Below, piece by piece: positions 50,927-60,006 of a stretch of DNA of 64,000 bases. Position 1 is the first letter of the stretch; every line of letters starts with the position of its first letter. Source of the DNA: a bacterium (GTDB lineage Bacteria; Patescibacteriota; Saccharimonadia; Saccharimonadales; Saccharimonadaceae); the NCBI GenBank assembly GCA_030429445.1, contig JAUIFG010000002.1:62001-126000 (forward strand), written 5' to 3'. Under the pieces are notes generated by a model. The model worked only from the letters and a program-made list of their open reading frames with translations. It was not told the origin of the DNA and searched no databases. A program made the translations under genes and the position numbers.

Positions 50927-51790
50927 TTACATCAAGTAGCCACCGGCTCCGATTGCAACCATCGTCACGATCAATACATAAATTGAACTTTTGAACATAC
51001 GTCGCGCCCATTCTTCGTCCGGTTCATCGACATGCGCAATGCCATTAACTGCCCAGTATAGTCCCCCAGCCACCATGGCAATGAGATATGGATTACAAGT
51101 CGCCCCGACAAAGGCCAGCGCAGGCGTCAACGCCAAAAAAACCAAAACCCAAAACAGCATCTGGTGACGCGTACTGTCATTGCCGTATTTAACTGACCAA
51201 ACCGGTAAATTAGCCTTTTTGTAATCATCCCTACGAAAAATTGAAATCGCGTAAAAATGCGGGAGCTGCCAGACCATCCACATTGCGAACAATACGACAG
51301 CGACGACATCTACATAACCCGTAACAGCAGTGTACCCTGCAACTGGAGGCAAAGCTCCGCAGACTCCGCCAACAATTGTACTGAGTGATGTTGTACGTTT
51401 TGCAATACCGTATATTACTACGTACCAAACATACGCCACTAATCCAAGAATTGCTGTTAACATATTCGTCAAAACTAATAATGACCAAAAGCCAACAATA
51501 CCGAGAGCAACCGCAAACATCACAGCGCTTCGCACACTGATATTGCCAGCCGCGACTTCGCGACCCTTGGTGCGCTTCATACGCGCATCGATATCACGAT
51601 CGATAACGTTGTTCGCAACACACGCCGATGCGATAACGAATGCAATGCCTATCACAATGCCAAGAAGCGTCTTTAGCTCAAAACCAAATGCGCTGGAAGC
51701 CAGGAAAAATCCTGCAACCGCAGCCAAGATATTACTTAACGTAATACCGGGCTTTATTAACTGTAAATAAGATTTTGTTCGTCGTTCCAT
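50927..51790 (-). CDS. cyoE: Haem O synthase (protohaem IX farnesyltransferase)
   Basis: CyoE/CtaB adds a farnesyl group to haem B to make haem O for the oxidase. The 287-residue protein has seven or more membrane helices, the prenyl-diphosphate-binding motif NNVIDRDIDARMKRTKGR near 62, and DDYKKANLPVWSVKYG near 185 on the second loop. It is separated from cyoABCD by a prepilin and two hypotheticals but lies on the same strand. Confidence 0.94.
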   Translation of the reverse strand: MERRTKSYLQLIKPGITLSNILAAVAGFFLASSAFGFELKTLLGIVIGIAFVIASACVANNVIDRDIDARMKRTKGREVAAGNISVRSAVMFAVALGIVGFWSLLVLTNMLTAILGLVAYVWYVVIYGIAKRTTSLSTIVGGVCGALPPVAGYTAVTGYVDVVAVVLFAMWMVWQLPHFYAISIFRRDDYKKANLPVWSVKYGNDSTRHQMLFWVLVFLALTPALAFVGATCNPYLIAMVAGGLYWAVNGIAHVDEPDEEWARRMFKSSIYVLIVTMVAIGAGGYLM

Positions 51791-51828
51791 GCGACTATTC
51801 TATCACTATAGACGATTGGACTTGTTCC

Positions 51829-52362
51829 TTATTCTGGTTTTCTGTGATGACCGCCACTATAACCATCAGCGTGTTTTAGTGCGCTCATCATTGCGAGCAA
51901 GCCACGTTGTTCGGTATCTTCGATTGGAACTTTCACGCATAGTTTTTCTCCCACGCCAATGTCAACGCTCTTATAGGCAACAATCTGCTGGTCTTCATCA
52001 GGATAATTAATTTTAACACCGTAATAGCACTCAACTTCTTTGTTGTCAAAACCAGTATATTCCATCCTTATTGCCAGCAATGCTTTTTCGGCATCTTCGA
52101 CATTAAATGGGTTACGACCGTCAACCCTTATCTCAACATACTCCGGTGCATCGAGCGCATAATATGATTCCAGCAACGGACCAATAAGCGACAAGTCATC
52201 ATCTGTGAGTTTTAAAAACATAGATCGCACATCAAGAGTTTTATATTCTTGTTCTACCTGACGAATTGTAAATAACTGATCCGCTTCGTCAAACAGTTGA
52301 AGTGCGAACTTTTCGTACTGTGATAGATAATTATAATTATCCGGCGCGTTCTCTAATGACAT
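51829..52362 (-). CDS. Hypothetical protein (177 aa)
   Basis: A soluble, acidic alpha/beta protein I do not recognise. It has a helical N-terminal half (NYLSQYEKFALQLFDEADQL) and strands after residue 85 (YVEIRVDGRNPF, ECYYGVKINYPDEDQQIVAY), ending in a basic His-rich tail. TATAGT boxes overlap the ATG at 52362, so it is leaderless. Next to a similarly sized hypothetical on the same strand, but the two do not look related. Confidence 0.55.
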   Translation of the reverse strand: MSLENAPDNYNYLSQYEKFALQLFDEADQLFTIRQVEQEYKTLDVRSMFLKLTDDDLSLIGPLLESYYALDAPEYVEIRVDGRNPFNVEDAEKALLAIRMEYTGFDNKEVECYYGVKINYPDEDQQIVAYKSVDIGVGEKLCVKVPIEDTEQRGLLAMMSALKHADGYSGGHHRKPE

Positions 52363-52413
52363 ACTATAACTATACAATTTTATGTTTATTTTACAAGTTA
52401 AACGGCCGCCTCG

Positions 52414-52881
52414 TCACATAATTATTCCAGACTGATTTACTGGCCACGATAGAGTTTGATCAAGAGATATTATTTTTTGATCCTGCAGTTCCTGCAAGCT
52501 TGCTAGCTGGCTGATTGCCAAATCCAAGTCATCATTCGTGAAGCATCGAGCTGGCATACGCAAATCATTCATTTCTTCTCCAACAACACGAGTATGCAAC
52601 GTAAAACCGTTATCTTTATTTTCCTTCAGAACAGCCAATATCGTTCTGATGCCATTACCCTCCCGAAATGTCTGTGCGACGTACAACTGCGCACTGGAAT
52701 CCACCAGGCATACAGAATTTAACGCATCAATAAAATGACGAGTAAAGTCTGATCTGTCGAGTTCATCGCGAAAATAGACACGAATGGCATCCAACAGTTC
52801 ACCAGACGCCTCCCTGTCACGCCGAGACTGGTCATATAGTTCGACTTGTTTGCCCACATTGTCACCGAGTGGCTCTGCCAT
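52414..52881 (-). CDS. Hypothetical protein (155 aa)
   Basis: A soluble mixed alpha/beta protein with no family I know. Helical N-terminal region (ELYDQSRRDREASGELLDAI), a strand-rich middle (LYVAQTFREGNGIRTILAVL) and a helical end. TATAGT lies 8 bases before the ATG. It stands between the prepilin and the previous hypothetical. Confidence 0.5.
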   Translation of the reverse strand: MAEPLGDNVGKQVELYDQSRRDREASGELLDAIRVYFRDELDRSDFTRHFIDALNSVCLVDSSAQLYVAQTFREGNGIRTILAVLKENKDNGFTLHTRVVGEEMNDLRMPARCFTNDDLDLAISQLASLQELQDQKIISLDQTLSWPVNQSGIIM

Positions 52882-52943
52882 AATGATATACTATAATACT
52901 TTTTATAAATTTAGCAAATAGTGCTACCGCGGCGTGATGACCG

Positions 52944-53534
52944 CTACTCCGTGTAATCTAATCTATAGAAACACTCTTGCCTGATCGTATTGGCGTATCC
53001 AGTGACCATTCCACCCGGACATGCAGTACCAGCCGGATACGTAGTGTACAAACGAGCGTCTGTATCTGATCTATACCAAAGAAACGGACCCACGGTCTCA
53101 TACGTATATTTTGCAGAGTTCTGAGGTGGCGTACCAACGGTTGATAATGCCGTTAACAGTGTCGTACCGGTAGATTCAGCAACGCCATAGGACGATGCAC
53201 TCGAGGACACATAGCAATAATTATTCGGGAATCCCGTTCCTAGACAATACCCACCCAAAACATTCGCACCCGGCCCACCGCCAGTTAATGGCGTTGCGGA
53301 CGGAGCGGGATAGTGACCGTTTACCGCCCTATATGCTTCAAACAGTTTTTGCCATTGCTTGAGTTCGCTGGTGATGGCAGACACTTGGGCTCTTTGTTGG
53401 ATGCCAGTGTAGGCAACAGTAACAATAGCTGCAAGAATACCAATGACGACAACGACAATGAGGAGTTCAACAATGGTGAAGCCCGAATACCTATGTTTTC
53501 GCTCAGCTTGTGTCTGTTGAGACTTTGATAACAT
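52944..53534 (-). CDS. Type IV prepilin (196 aa)
   Basis: Leader MLSKSQQTQAERKHRYSG, then FTIVELLIVVVVIGI. The outer part is related to the prepilin at 41472-42041 (GGYCLGTGFPNNYCYV, YGVAESTG, VGTPPQNS, ACPGGMVTGYA) and ends in ECFYRLDYTE. Four Cys in the same places suggest two disulfides. It sits directly after cyoD. Confidence 0.9.
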   Translation of the reverse strand: MLSKSQQTQAERKHRYSGFTIVELLIVVVVIGILAAIVTVAYTGIQQRAQVSAITSELKQWQKLFEAYRAVNGHYPAPSATPLTGGGPGANVLGGYCLGTGFPNNYCYVSSSASSYGVAESTGTTLLTALSTVGTPPQNSAKYTYETVGPFLWYRSDTDARLYTTYPAGTACPGGMVTGYANTIRQECFYRLDYTE

Positions 53535-53601
53535 TGATTTTATTTTAGCATAAGCATAAAGATATTAGTTCTTTCACCTGTTTTTTGCTACCACTAGATT
53601 C

Positions 53602-53943
53602 TCAGAAACCTTTGTCGTACTCCGTCAACATATATTGGTTTTTTTCAGTCGGCGAAAAATGCATCATACGTTCGTTTAGGTTATTCATTATCCAAATAGA
53701 TCCAACGACAATAATAAGTAAAATGAGTGCCATAAACCAAAATGATAACTGCTTGAGTCGAGGGCCAACCTCATCGTCCAGGTGTAAAAAGTACAGTAAT
53801 TGCACGGCCAACTGAGTTGCCGCCAATACACCCAGCACTACGAGCATCCAAGGATGAGTCTCGTTGTTTATGACCAAGAAATAGGCAACCAACGTCAATG
53901 CCAGTGATAGCGCAAAACCCGTGATGTATTTTTGCATCATCAT
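53602..53943 (-). CDS. cyoD: Quinol oxidase subunit IV
   Basis: A 113-residue protein with three membrane helices, matching CyoD (GFALSLALTLVAYFLVIN, LAATQLAVQLLYFLHL, then LLIIVVGSIWIMNNLNERMM). The start at 53943 forms an ATGA overlap with the cyoC stop; the longer frame overlaps cyoC heavily. Assists oxidase assembly. Confidence 0.93.
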   Translation of the reverse strand: MMMQKYITGFALSLALTLVAYFLVINNETHPWMLVVLGVLAATQLAVQLLYFLHLDDEVGPRLKQLSFWFMALILLIIVVGSIWIMNNLNERMMHFSPTEKNQYMLTEYDKGF

Positions 53944-54530
53944 TTTACAATCCCCATTAGATACACGACTGTAAATACAAATATCCATATCAAATCAAGG
54001 AAATGCCAAAACAAGCCAAACAATGTAAGTTGTCTGGTAAGTTTGTCCGTGATACCCCGACGCCAAATTGTTAGTGCAAGAACGCTTAGCCACAATAACC
54101 CGACGAAAACATGGAGTCCGTGCATGCCAACTAACGCAAAGAATGCTGACAAAAAGGCACTCGCTTGCGGACCGTGACCCTCACCGATCAACTTTACAAA
54201 CTCGCTCACTTCAATAAAAAGGAACGCTGCGCCCAGCACAAATGTTGCCAACAATCCATACAAAACCTGTCGTTTGTTTTTTGTTGCTAGGCCTATCAAA
54301 GCCAAACCGCAAGTAAAACTGCTCGTTAGTAGTATCAATGTCTCCGCTAAAACCAATGGCATTTCATATATGTCACGCCCCGCCGGACCGCCCGCCGTTG
54401 CATCACGAAGTACTGCAAACGTTGCAAACAACGTCGCAAACAATAGACAGTCCGTCATCAGGTATAGCCAAAAACCAACCGACGTTCTCGACAACAGACT
54501 CTTGTTTTCGGTTACAGATTCATTGTTCAT
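53940..54530 (-). CDS. cyoC: Quinol oxidase subunit III
   Basis: A 196-residue protein with five membrane helices: WLYLMTDCLLFATLFATFAV near 20, AETLILLTSSFTCGLALIG, VSEFVKLIGEGHGPQASAFL, GMHGLHVFVGLLWL and WHFLDLIWIFVFTVVYL, all family-typical. Start at 54530 gives an ATGA overlap with the cyoB stop. Confidence 0.95.
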   Translation of the reverse strand: MNNESVTENKSLLSRTSVGFWLYLMTDCLLFATLFATFAVLRDATAGGPAGRDIYEMPLVLAETLILLTSSFTCGLALIGLATKNKRQVLYGLLATFVLGAAFLFIEVSEFVKLIGEGHGPQASAFLSAFFALVGMHGLHVFVGLLWLSVLALTIWRRGITDKLTRQLTLFGLFWHFLDLIWIFVFTVVYLMGIVK

Positions 54531-56506
54531 GCCTCTGACCCCCAAAGTTTCTTTTCAGTTACAGCAATTTGTTTCTCAGTGATAGTTCGTTCAACGTTCT
54601 CACGCATGCCAACCAAAATAGCCAGTAGAATTGTGGCTATCAAACCAATAGCCGCCAACCACCACATATGCCAAATAACAGCAAAAGATCCAACAAACAC
54701 AACTATCGCAATAATTGGACCAAAACCACTGTTTTTAGGAACCAGAATATCCGTATAATTCGATAGCCGTTTGCGGCCTGATTGCTTGAAAGACCAAAAA
54801 GCATCACGTCCATGCACGACATCAAGGGTTGCATAATTATATTCTGCGATGGGCGTTGACGTAGACCATTCCAATGTGCGACCGTCCCATGGATCAGAAT
54901 CACAGGCGAGTTCCTTACGCTTCCAAACGCTGTACGCCAATTGTAAAATCTGAAAGAACACACCGAGCAATATGAACATTACACCAACACCCGCAACAAT
55001 AAACAGGCCCTGCCAACCCAAACTTGCGTCATAATGATCCAATCGTCGCACTGCACCCATGAGGCCTAGAATATAAAGTGGTGCGAATGCCAGAACAAAT
55101 CCAACCAACCAACTCCAAAAAGCAGCAATACCCAAGCCCTCGTGTAAGTGAAAACCAGTAAATTTTGGCCACCAATATGCCAATGCGGCAAATGCGCCGA
55201 ATAGCACGCCACCAATAATCATGTTGTGGAAATGTGCGACGAGAAACAGACTATTATGAACCTGAAAGTCTATACCGGGCACCGCAAGTAAAACACCGGT
55301 GACTCCACCAATGGTAAACGTAGTAATGAACCCCATAAACCACAGCATTGGCGTCTTAAAACTAATTCTGCCCCGAAACATTGTAAATAGCCAATTGAAA
55401 ACCTTGACGCCCGTTGGAATTGCAATCACCATCGTCATAATGCCAAAGAATGCATTTACATTTGCGCCCGCACCCATGGTAAAGAAATGATGAAGCCAAA
55501 CAGTAAACGACAAAACTGTAATTGCCATAATCGCCCACACCATACTGGTATAACCAAACAGTCGCTTGCGACTGAACACTGGAACAATTTCAGAAAAGAC
55601 GCCAAAAGCAGGTAGTACTAATATGTACACTTCCGGATGACCCCAAGCCCAAATTAAATTGACATACATCATCGGATTTCCGCCCAAGTCACTCGTAAAG
55701 AAATGAGTTCCAATTGTGCGATCAAGCGTCAGCATACCGAGCGTCGCCGTCAAAATCGGAAAGGCAAAAACAACGAGCAACATACTACCCAAAACTGTCC
55801 AGACAAAGATAGGCATTTTCATCATTGTCATACCTTTTCGACGCATCGTAAATATCGTCACGAGGAAATTGACGCCCGACAATAAACTGCCAATACCCGC
55901 CACTTGCAAACTCCATATCCAATAATCGACCCCTGTTCCAGGACTATATTCCAACGTACTGAGTGGCGGATATGCCAACCACCCCGCTGCCGAAAACTCA
56001 CCCAACGCCAGACTGACATTCATCAGTGCCATACCAGCAAAAAATAGCCAAAAACTAATCGAGTTAAGTAGCGGAAATGCTACATCACGTGCACCAATCT
56101 GTAACGGCAAAATTAAATTTATCAGACCAAATATCACGCCCATCGCGACAAAGAAAATCATTATCGTGCCATGTGCCGAGAAAACTTGCTGAAACAAATC
56201 TGCCGTAATTGGACCATCTGCCGTTGTCGCAAACAATGCCTGTTGTGCACGCATCATAATGACATCGGCCAAACCCCGAACTAACATTATTCCCGAAACG
56301 GCGATATACATTACACCGATTTTCTTTGGATCGAGCGATGTCATCCATGTGCGCCATAGCCACTTCCAACGCCTGGTGTATGTTAGCAGCCCTATGATAA
56401 ACAACACTCCCAGCACTCCGCCGACTGCTCCACCTATTGTCACTATATTGTCGGGTAACGCATCTAGACTTAGTCGCCCCAATAGCATGCTCCAATCAAT
56501 GTTCAT
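54527..56506 (-). CDS. cyoB: Quinol oxidase subunit I (bo3 type)
   Basis: The catalytic, proton-pumping subunit, 659 residues, about 15 membrane helices. Haem and copper ligands are all present: His in SAHGTIMIFFVAMG (low-spin haem), HPEVYIL with the His-Tyr pair (CuB), HH in VWLHHFFTMG, and both His of VAHFHNMIIGG. Of the four bo3 ubiquinone contacts, Arg and Asp are seen in LVRGLADVIMMR and Gln in LFQQVF; the usual His98 aligns with Leu. A start at 56515 is possible, but GGGGAG is spaced better for the ATG at 56506. Confidence 0.97.
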   Translation of the reverse strand: MNIDWSMLLGRLSLDALPDNIVTIGGAVGGVLGVLFIIGLLTYTRRWKWLWRTWMTSLDPKKIGVMYIAVSGIMLVRGLADVIMMRAQQALFATTADGPITADLFQQVFSAHGTIMIFFVAMGVIFGLINLILPLQIGARDVAFPLLNSISFWLFFAGMALMNVSLALGEFSAAGWLAYPPLSTLEYSPGTGVDYWIWSLQVAGIGSLLSGVNFLVTIFTMRRKGMTMMKMPIFVWTVLGSMLLVVFAFPILTATLGMLTLDRTIGTHFFTSDLGGNPMMYVNLIWAWGHPEVYILVLPAFGVFSEIVPVFSRKRLFGYTSMVWAIMAITVLSFTVWLHHFFTMGAGANVNAFFGIMTMVIAIPTGVKVFNWLFTMFRGRISFKTPMLWFMGFITTFTIGGVTGVLLAVPGIDFQVHNSLFLVAHFHNMIIGGVLFGAFAALAYWWPKFTGFHLHEGLGIAAFWSWLVGFVLAFAPLYILGLMGAVRRLDHYDASLGWQGLFIVAGVGVMFILLGVFFQILQLAYSVWKRKELACDSDPWDGRTLEWSTSTPIAEYNYATLDVVHGRDAFWSFKQSGRKRLSNYTDILVPKNSGFGPIIAIVVFVGSFAVIWHMWWLAAIGLIATILLAILVGMRENVERTITEKQIAVTEKKLWGSEA

Positions 56507-57425
56507 GATTGCCATACTCCCCAGTAAAACCTATTCCATGATGCATATACTTATTCAGTACTCTATCATACAAATTAACATCGTGCAGATGAAAGTACTG
56601 TGGCGAATCACCGGCACTTGGTATCGCCAATTGAGCATACGAACCTTGGTCAATATGAGCATGATTAATAGCATTTCTCACGCTCGCAGCCCATTTTTCA
56701 AATTCATAACGATCATCTACTGTTTTGGTCATGAAGTGCATATCCGCAAAGCCCTTGCCATTAATATTACTATTGCTACCTCGAAACTCACCTGGCTTAT
56801 CGGCAATCAAACTCAGTCTTGCTGTCATGCCATTCATCGCATAAATCTGTGAACCAAGACTCGGTATCCATAATGCGCTCATTGGACCATCGCTCGTAAC
56901 TTCAAAGTTAATAGGAACGCCTACTGGTATTTTGAGAACATTGACTGAAGCAACATCATAATCAGGATACAAAAACAGCCACTTCCATTGCATCGCGATG
57001 GCCTGAACACGAATCGCTTTTTCGTCGGATACAAGTGGTTTATAAGGATCGAGTTGGTGCGTACTTACCCATGTCACAACGCTCAGTATTCCTATGATGA
57101 CAATGGGAATCCCCCACCACAGACCTTCAATCCATCTGTTGCTGTCATGATCGGGTGTATATTTTGCCCGAGTATTACCTTCGCGGTAACGCCACGCAAA
57201 CCCACCAATCATGACAAAAACTGGCACTACAACAACAGCGCTCAAGGCAAGCGTAAATAACAACAAGTCTTTTTCGGCCATAGCAATTTCACCTTTTGGA
57301 TTGAGTACAGGGATGTCCAAACCTTGCAAAAGTATCGTCACCACGACAGTCGCCGTAATCGCAATAAACAACAACCCACCCGTTATGAGCCATGGCAAGA
57401 TAGATTTCTTCCTCCGCTTTGTCAT
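56496..57425 (-). CDS. cyoA: Quinol oxidase subunit II
   Basis: A 309-residue subunit: two membrane helices (near 12-35 and 55-80), and an extracytoplasmic cupredoxin domain (MQWKWLFLYPDYDVASVN near 140). The Cys-x3-Cys and other ligands of the CuA centre are absent, as expected for a quinol oxidase. No lipobox Cys is seen, unlike E. coli CyoA. First of cyoABCD. Start 57425 is preferred because TATTAT lies 12 bases before it; earlier in-frame ATGs at 57452 and 57494 exist. Divergent from the M16 peptidase gene. Confidence 0.94.
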   Translation of the reverse strand: MTKRRKKSILPWLITGGLLFIAITATVVVTILLQGLDIPVLNPKGEIAMAEKDLLLFTLALSAVVVVPVFVMIGGFAWRYREGNTRAKYTPDHDSNRWIEGLWWGIPIVIIGILSVVTWVSTHQLDPYKPLVSDEKAIRVQAIAMQWKWLFLYPDYDVASVNVLKIPVGVPINFEVTSDGPMSALWIPSLGSQIYAMNGMTARLSLIADKPGEFRGSNSNINGKGFADMHFMTKTVDDRYEFEKWAASVRNAINHAHIDQGSYAQLAIPSAGDSPQYFHLHDVNLYDRVLNKYMHHGIGFTGEYGNHEH

Positions 57426-57539
57426 GCTTGTGGTTCTATAATAAACCTTCATGAGATCTACGCCAACCCCGAGATATGATATGAAAAGTTTCATACACTA
57501 CTAGACTATATGCTATGATACCCCTATTAATTGCGAGGA

Positions 57540-58826
57540 GTGAATTCCATTTCATTAGAAAAAACAACGACACCAGAAGGTCTCCGTATTTATGTAGATA
57601 CGATACCTACGGCAGAAACAGCAAAAATTAATGGTTTTGTTGGCGTAGGAAGTGTGCACGAAGCGAATAAACTTGCCGGTATTTCACACGCCCTCGAACA
57701 CTGCGTACATCTCAGCACTGATGCATTTCCCGACGAACAATCACTAAATGAATTCACTGGCATCAACTCCTTAATTGCCAATGCCAGCACAGGCTACAAT
57801 TCTACCTCATACTATGCATCGGGCCCAGAAGTAGAGCCAAATATCAAGCGCCTGGGCGAAATGCTTTTTAGGGCTACCTTCAACCCTACCCTCATTCCAA
57901 ACGAAATGCTCACAGTCACTCGTGAAGGATACGAACTACGCGACACTGTAGACAGCCTCCATGATATTGCCTCTGACTATGCACTTTTTGGGAAACCGTA
58001 CGGACGCAATATAGGAGGTTACGCGGACAGAATACAGTTCACGCCTGAACAGTTACAAGAATTTTATAGGCGTCATTACGTCGCCTCGAACATGGCAATA
58101 GTTGCCGTTGGTAACGTTCGCCTAGAAGAAGTGTTGCGGCATGTCGAAAGATACTTCGACCAATCCCACGAGAAAAAAATCTCTATAGAATTACCCGAAC
58201 CAAAACATTCGGGTGTCAACAGTACTGGCCTACTAAGTGGAACTTCGAGCGCCATGATAAAAATTGCGTCACCGATGATGCCATCATTTGTCAAAAAATA
58301 TCTAGAAAACAAACCGGCATATGAAGCTGCGATTGCAGCAATCAGCGCACTATCCTTTACGCGTTTTCGTACAGATACCGGCATCTCGTATGATGTTCAT
58401 GCGTCTTTTCATGATTTCAATGAGCCCTCTGCTTGGTCGATAACAGGTAACGCTACGATTGACCCTAGCAAAATCAAAAAGGCTCGTTCAATATTCAAGG
58501 ATGTTTTGAGTCGTACAAACGATAGTTATAGCGAGATGACGATTGCATCAGCGATTGGTGGCACAAAAGCTTACATCCTCAGTCAAATGGATTCAATTGA
58601 AGATAGAACTGATTTGTACGTTCAAAACCTAGAACATAATACCGAACCCATTGATCTACAAAATGTCGTAAATACCGTTCGTAACCTTTCACACGAAAGC
58701 GTTAGAAATGCCATCGATGAAATCGTTGAATATATAGACGAACACCCCCCCATATCTCATGTCACAGGACCCAACAAGGCGATGCAATCTGTCGACAGAT
58801 TATTCCAAGTAAACGAATTGGCGTAA
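57540..58826 (+). CDS. M16 family zinc peptidase
   Basis: A 428-residue protein of the insulinase/processing-peptidase family, single-repeat form. The zinc site is HALEH in GISHALEHCVHLS near residue 48 (H-x-x-E-H), with the downstream Glu in TVTREGYELRD near 125. The VASNMAIVAVGNV segment near 182 is also typical. Starts: TTG 57531, GTG 57540 or even ATT 57549 are possible, since GAGGAG overlaps the GTG. No signal peptide, so cytoplasmic. Partner protein (the usual inactive second subunit) not seen here. Confidence 0.9.
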   Translation: MNSISLEKTTTPEGLRIYVDTIPTAETAKINGFVGVGSVHEANKLAGISHALEHCVHLSTDAFPDEQSLNEFTGINSLIANASTGYNSTSYYASGPEVEPNIKRLGEMLFRATFNPTLIPNEMLTVTREGYELRDTVDSLHDIASDYALFGKPYGRNIGGYADRIQFTPEQLQEFYRRHYVASNMAIVAVGNVRLEEVLRHVERYFDQSHEKKISIELPEPKHSGVNSTGLLSGTSSAMIKIASPMMPSFVKKYLENKPAYEAAIAAISALSFTRFRTDTGISYDVHASFHDFNEPSAWSITGNATIDPSKIKKARSIFKDVLSRTNDSYSEMTIASAIGGTKAYILSQMDSIEDRTDLYVQNLEHNTEPIDLQNVVNTVRNLSHESVRNAIDEIVEYIDEHPPISHVTGPNKAMQSVDRLFQVNELA

Positions 58827-58919
58827 CCTACCGGCTAAACACTCTCGGTGCTCTGTCCGGATCATTGTTTTCATCTTATGCTTGCACCCCTCTAGTTGCT
58901 TGCTCTAAACTTATTCCAA

Positions 58920-60005
58920 ATGGAACACTTTGACGAATCGCAACAATGCCCCATATCTCACATCAATACAACTAGCGACGATGTTGTTCTGTCGACGAAT
59001 TGGAACTACTTGCAAACAATGAAGATGAATCAGCTCGCCCCTTCTCCAAATATTTCAACCGTCACACCGCTCAATGCAGATAGAGCTAATCGTCGTTTCG
59101 TTCCCTGGTTTTGGCCCGATGACGAGCTGAGCAGTTCAGTTAAAATTCGCCAAAAAGCTTTTCTAAATAATCAAGATAGGGTTCTCGAAACTGCGAATGA
59201 TGATCCTGTTGTTCGTGCAGCGTCGCAACAACTTTTGTGGCTACAGGCACAATATCTTAGTGAGCGTTTTCCCGAAAAATACTCCATTGAACAAACTCGG
59301 AAATTCGGTAAGATTATCGTAAACAAAGCAAACGAAAACAAAATTGATAAGTTTAGTCTGCGCCCAGAAAAGGACGATTGGCATCCGTTAGCAATTAGTG
59401 GAATGCTCGGCCAGGAAGATATATGTATCGTCCGACGAAAAAAGAGTGGACGACAAATACTCGTCGCAGGATTTTTGGCATCACCAACTAACTGGAATTT
59501 ATCTGATTTTAAAGATGCAGATATGGACACGATCCATCAACAAGTAGATGGATATAGCCAACCCGTCGAAGGTAGAGACAAGTACCGGCTCAAAGACACT
59601 GTCGATAGAATGCTCGAATCTCTAGGTGAATATCCCAACGGAATCATTTGTCGAAACAACCAGTTCGTTGAATATATACCCACTCTTGCACGTGAACCGA
59701 GTGATGATCCAGAATTCAAAAAGAAAAAAATTACAAAAAATCCAGGCGATAATATATTCTTGCGAACCGAGCGCGAGACTCTCACTCGTCTACCAAAACC
59801 ATACGATGATTTCACTGTATTCACGATCAAGCCTCATGTATTTCGCATGTCCGATGTTCGTTCTTTCCGCGGTGTAGATTTTGCTCGTGCCGTGGTGACG
59901 AATAGCGTCTTGCGTTCGGCATTAAAACCCAACGAAGAAACAAATGAGAAGGATAGATTCGATTTTACTAAACTTCTCGAGAAATACTTGATGGCGGAGA
60001 ACTAG
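58920..60005 (+). CDS. DUF3445 / haem-dependent oxidative N-demethylase family protein
   Basis: A 361-residue cytoplasmic protein. The ending TERETLTRLPKPYDDFTVFT near 290 and the loop IHQQVDGYSQPVEG near 205 match the family signatures (R-x-ER-x-TL-x-RLP and IH-x-PV-x-GY). Characterised relatives bind haem b and demethylate secondary or dimethylated amines. Other haem-linked genes (cyoABCDE) are 2-9 kb away. Start at 58920: TAAACT lies 8-9 bases upstream; an in-frame TTG at 58896 is less likely. No catalytic residue is confirmed by me. The ROK kinase starts directly after its stop. Confidence 0.75.
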   Translation: MEHFDESQQCPISHINTTSDDVVLSTNWNYLQTMKMNQLAPSPNISTVTPLNADRANRRFVPWFWPDDELSSSVKIRQKAFLNNQDRVLETANDDPVVRAASQQLLWLQAQYLSERFPEKYSIEQTRKFGKIIVNKANENKIDKFSLRPEKDDWHPLAISGMLGQEDICIVRRKKSGRQILVAGFLASPTNWNLSDFKDADMDTIHQQVDGYSQPVEGRDKYRLKDTVDRMLESLGEYPNGIICRNNQFVEYIPTLAREPSDDPEFKKKKITKNPGDNIFLRTERETLTRLPKPYDDFTVFTIKPHVFRMSDVRSFRGVDFARAVVTNSVLRSALKPNEETNEKDRFDFTKLLEKYLMAEN

Positions 60006-60006
60006 A

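Noticed and set aside
53940-53988. A longer CyoD starting at 53988
   Set aside because: It would overlap cyoC by about 50 bases and adds a non-family N-terminus; the ATGA overlap start fits better.
54527-54532. UGA as a sense codon (recoded genome)
   Set aside because: cyoB, cyoC, murT and others end cleanly at UGA with start overlaps, so UGA is a stop here.
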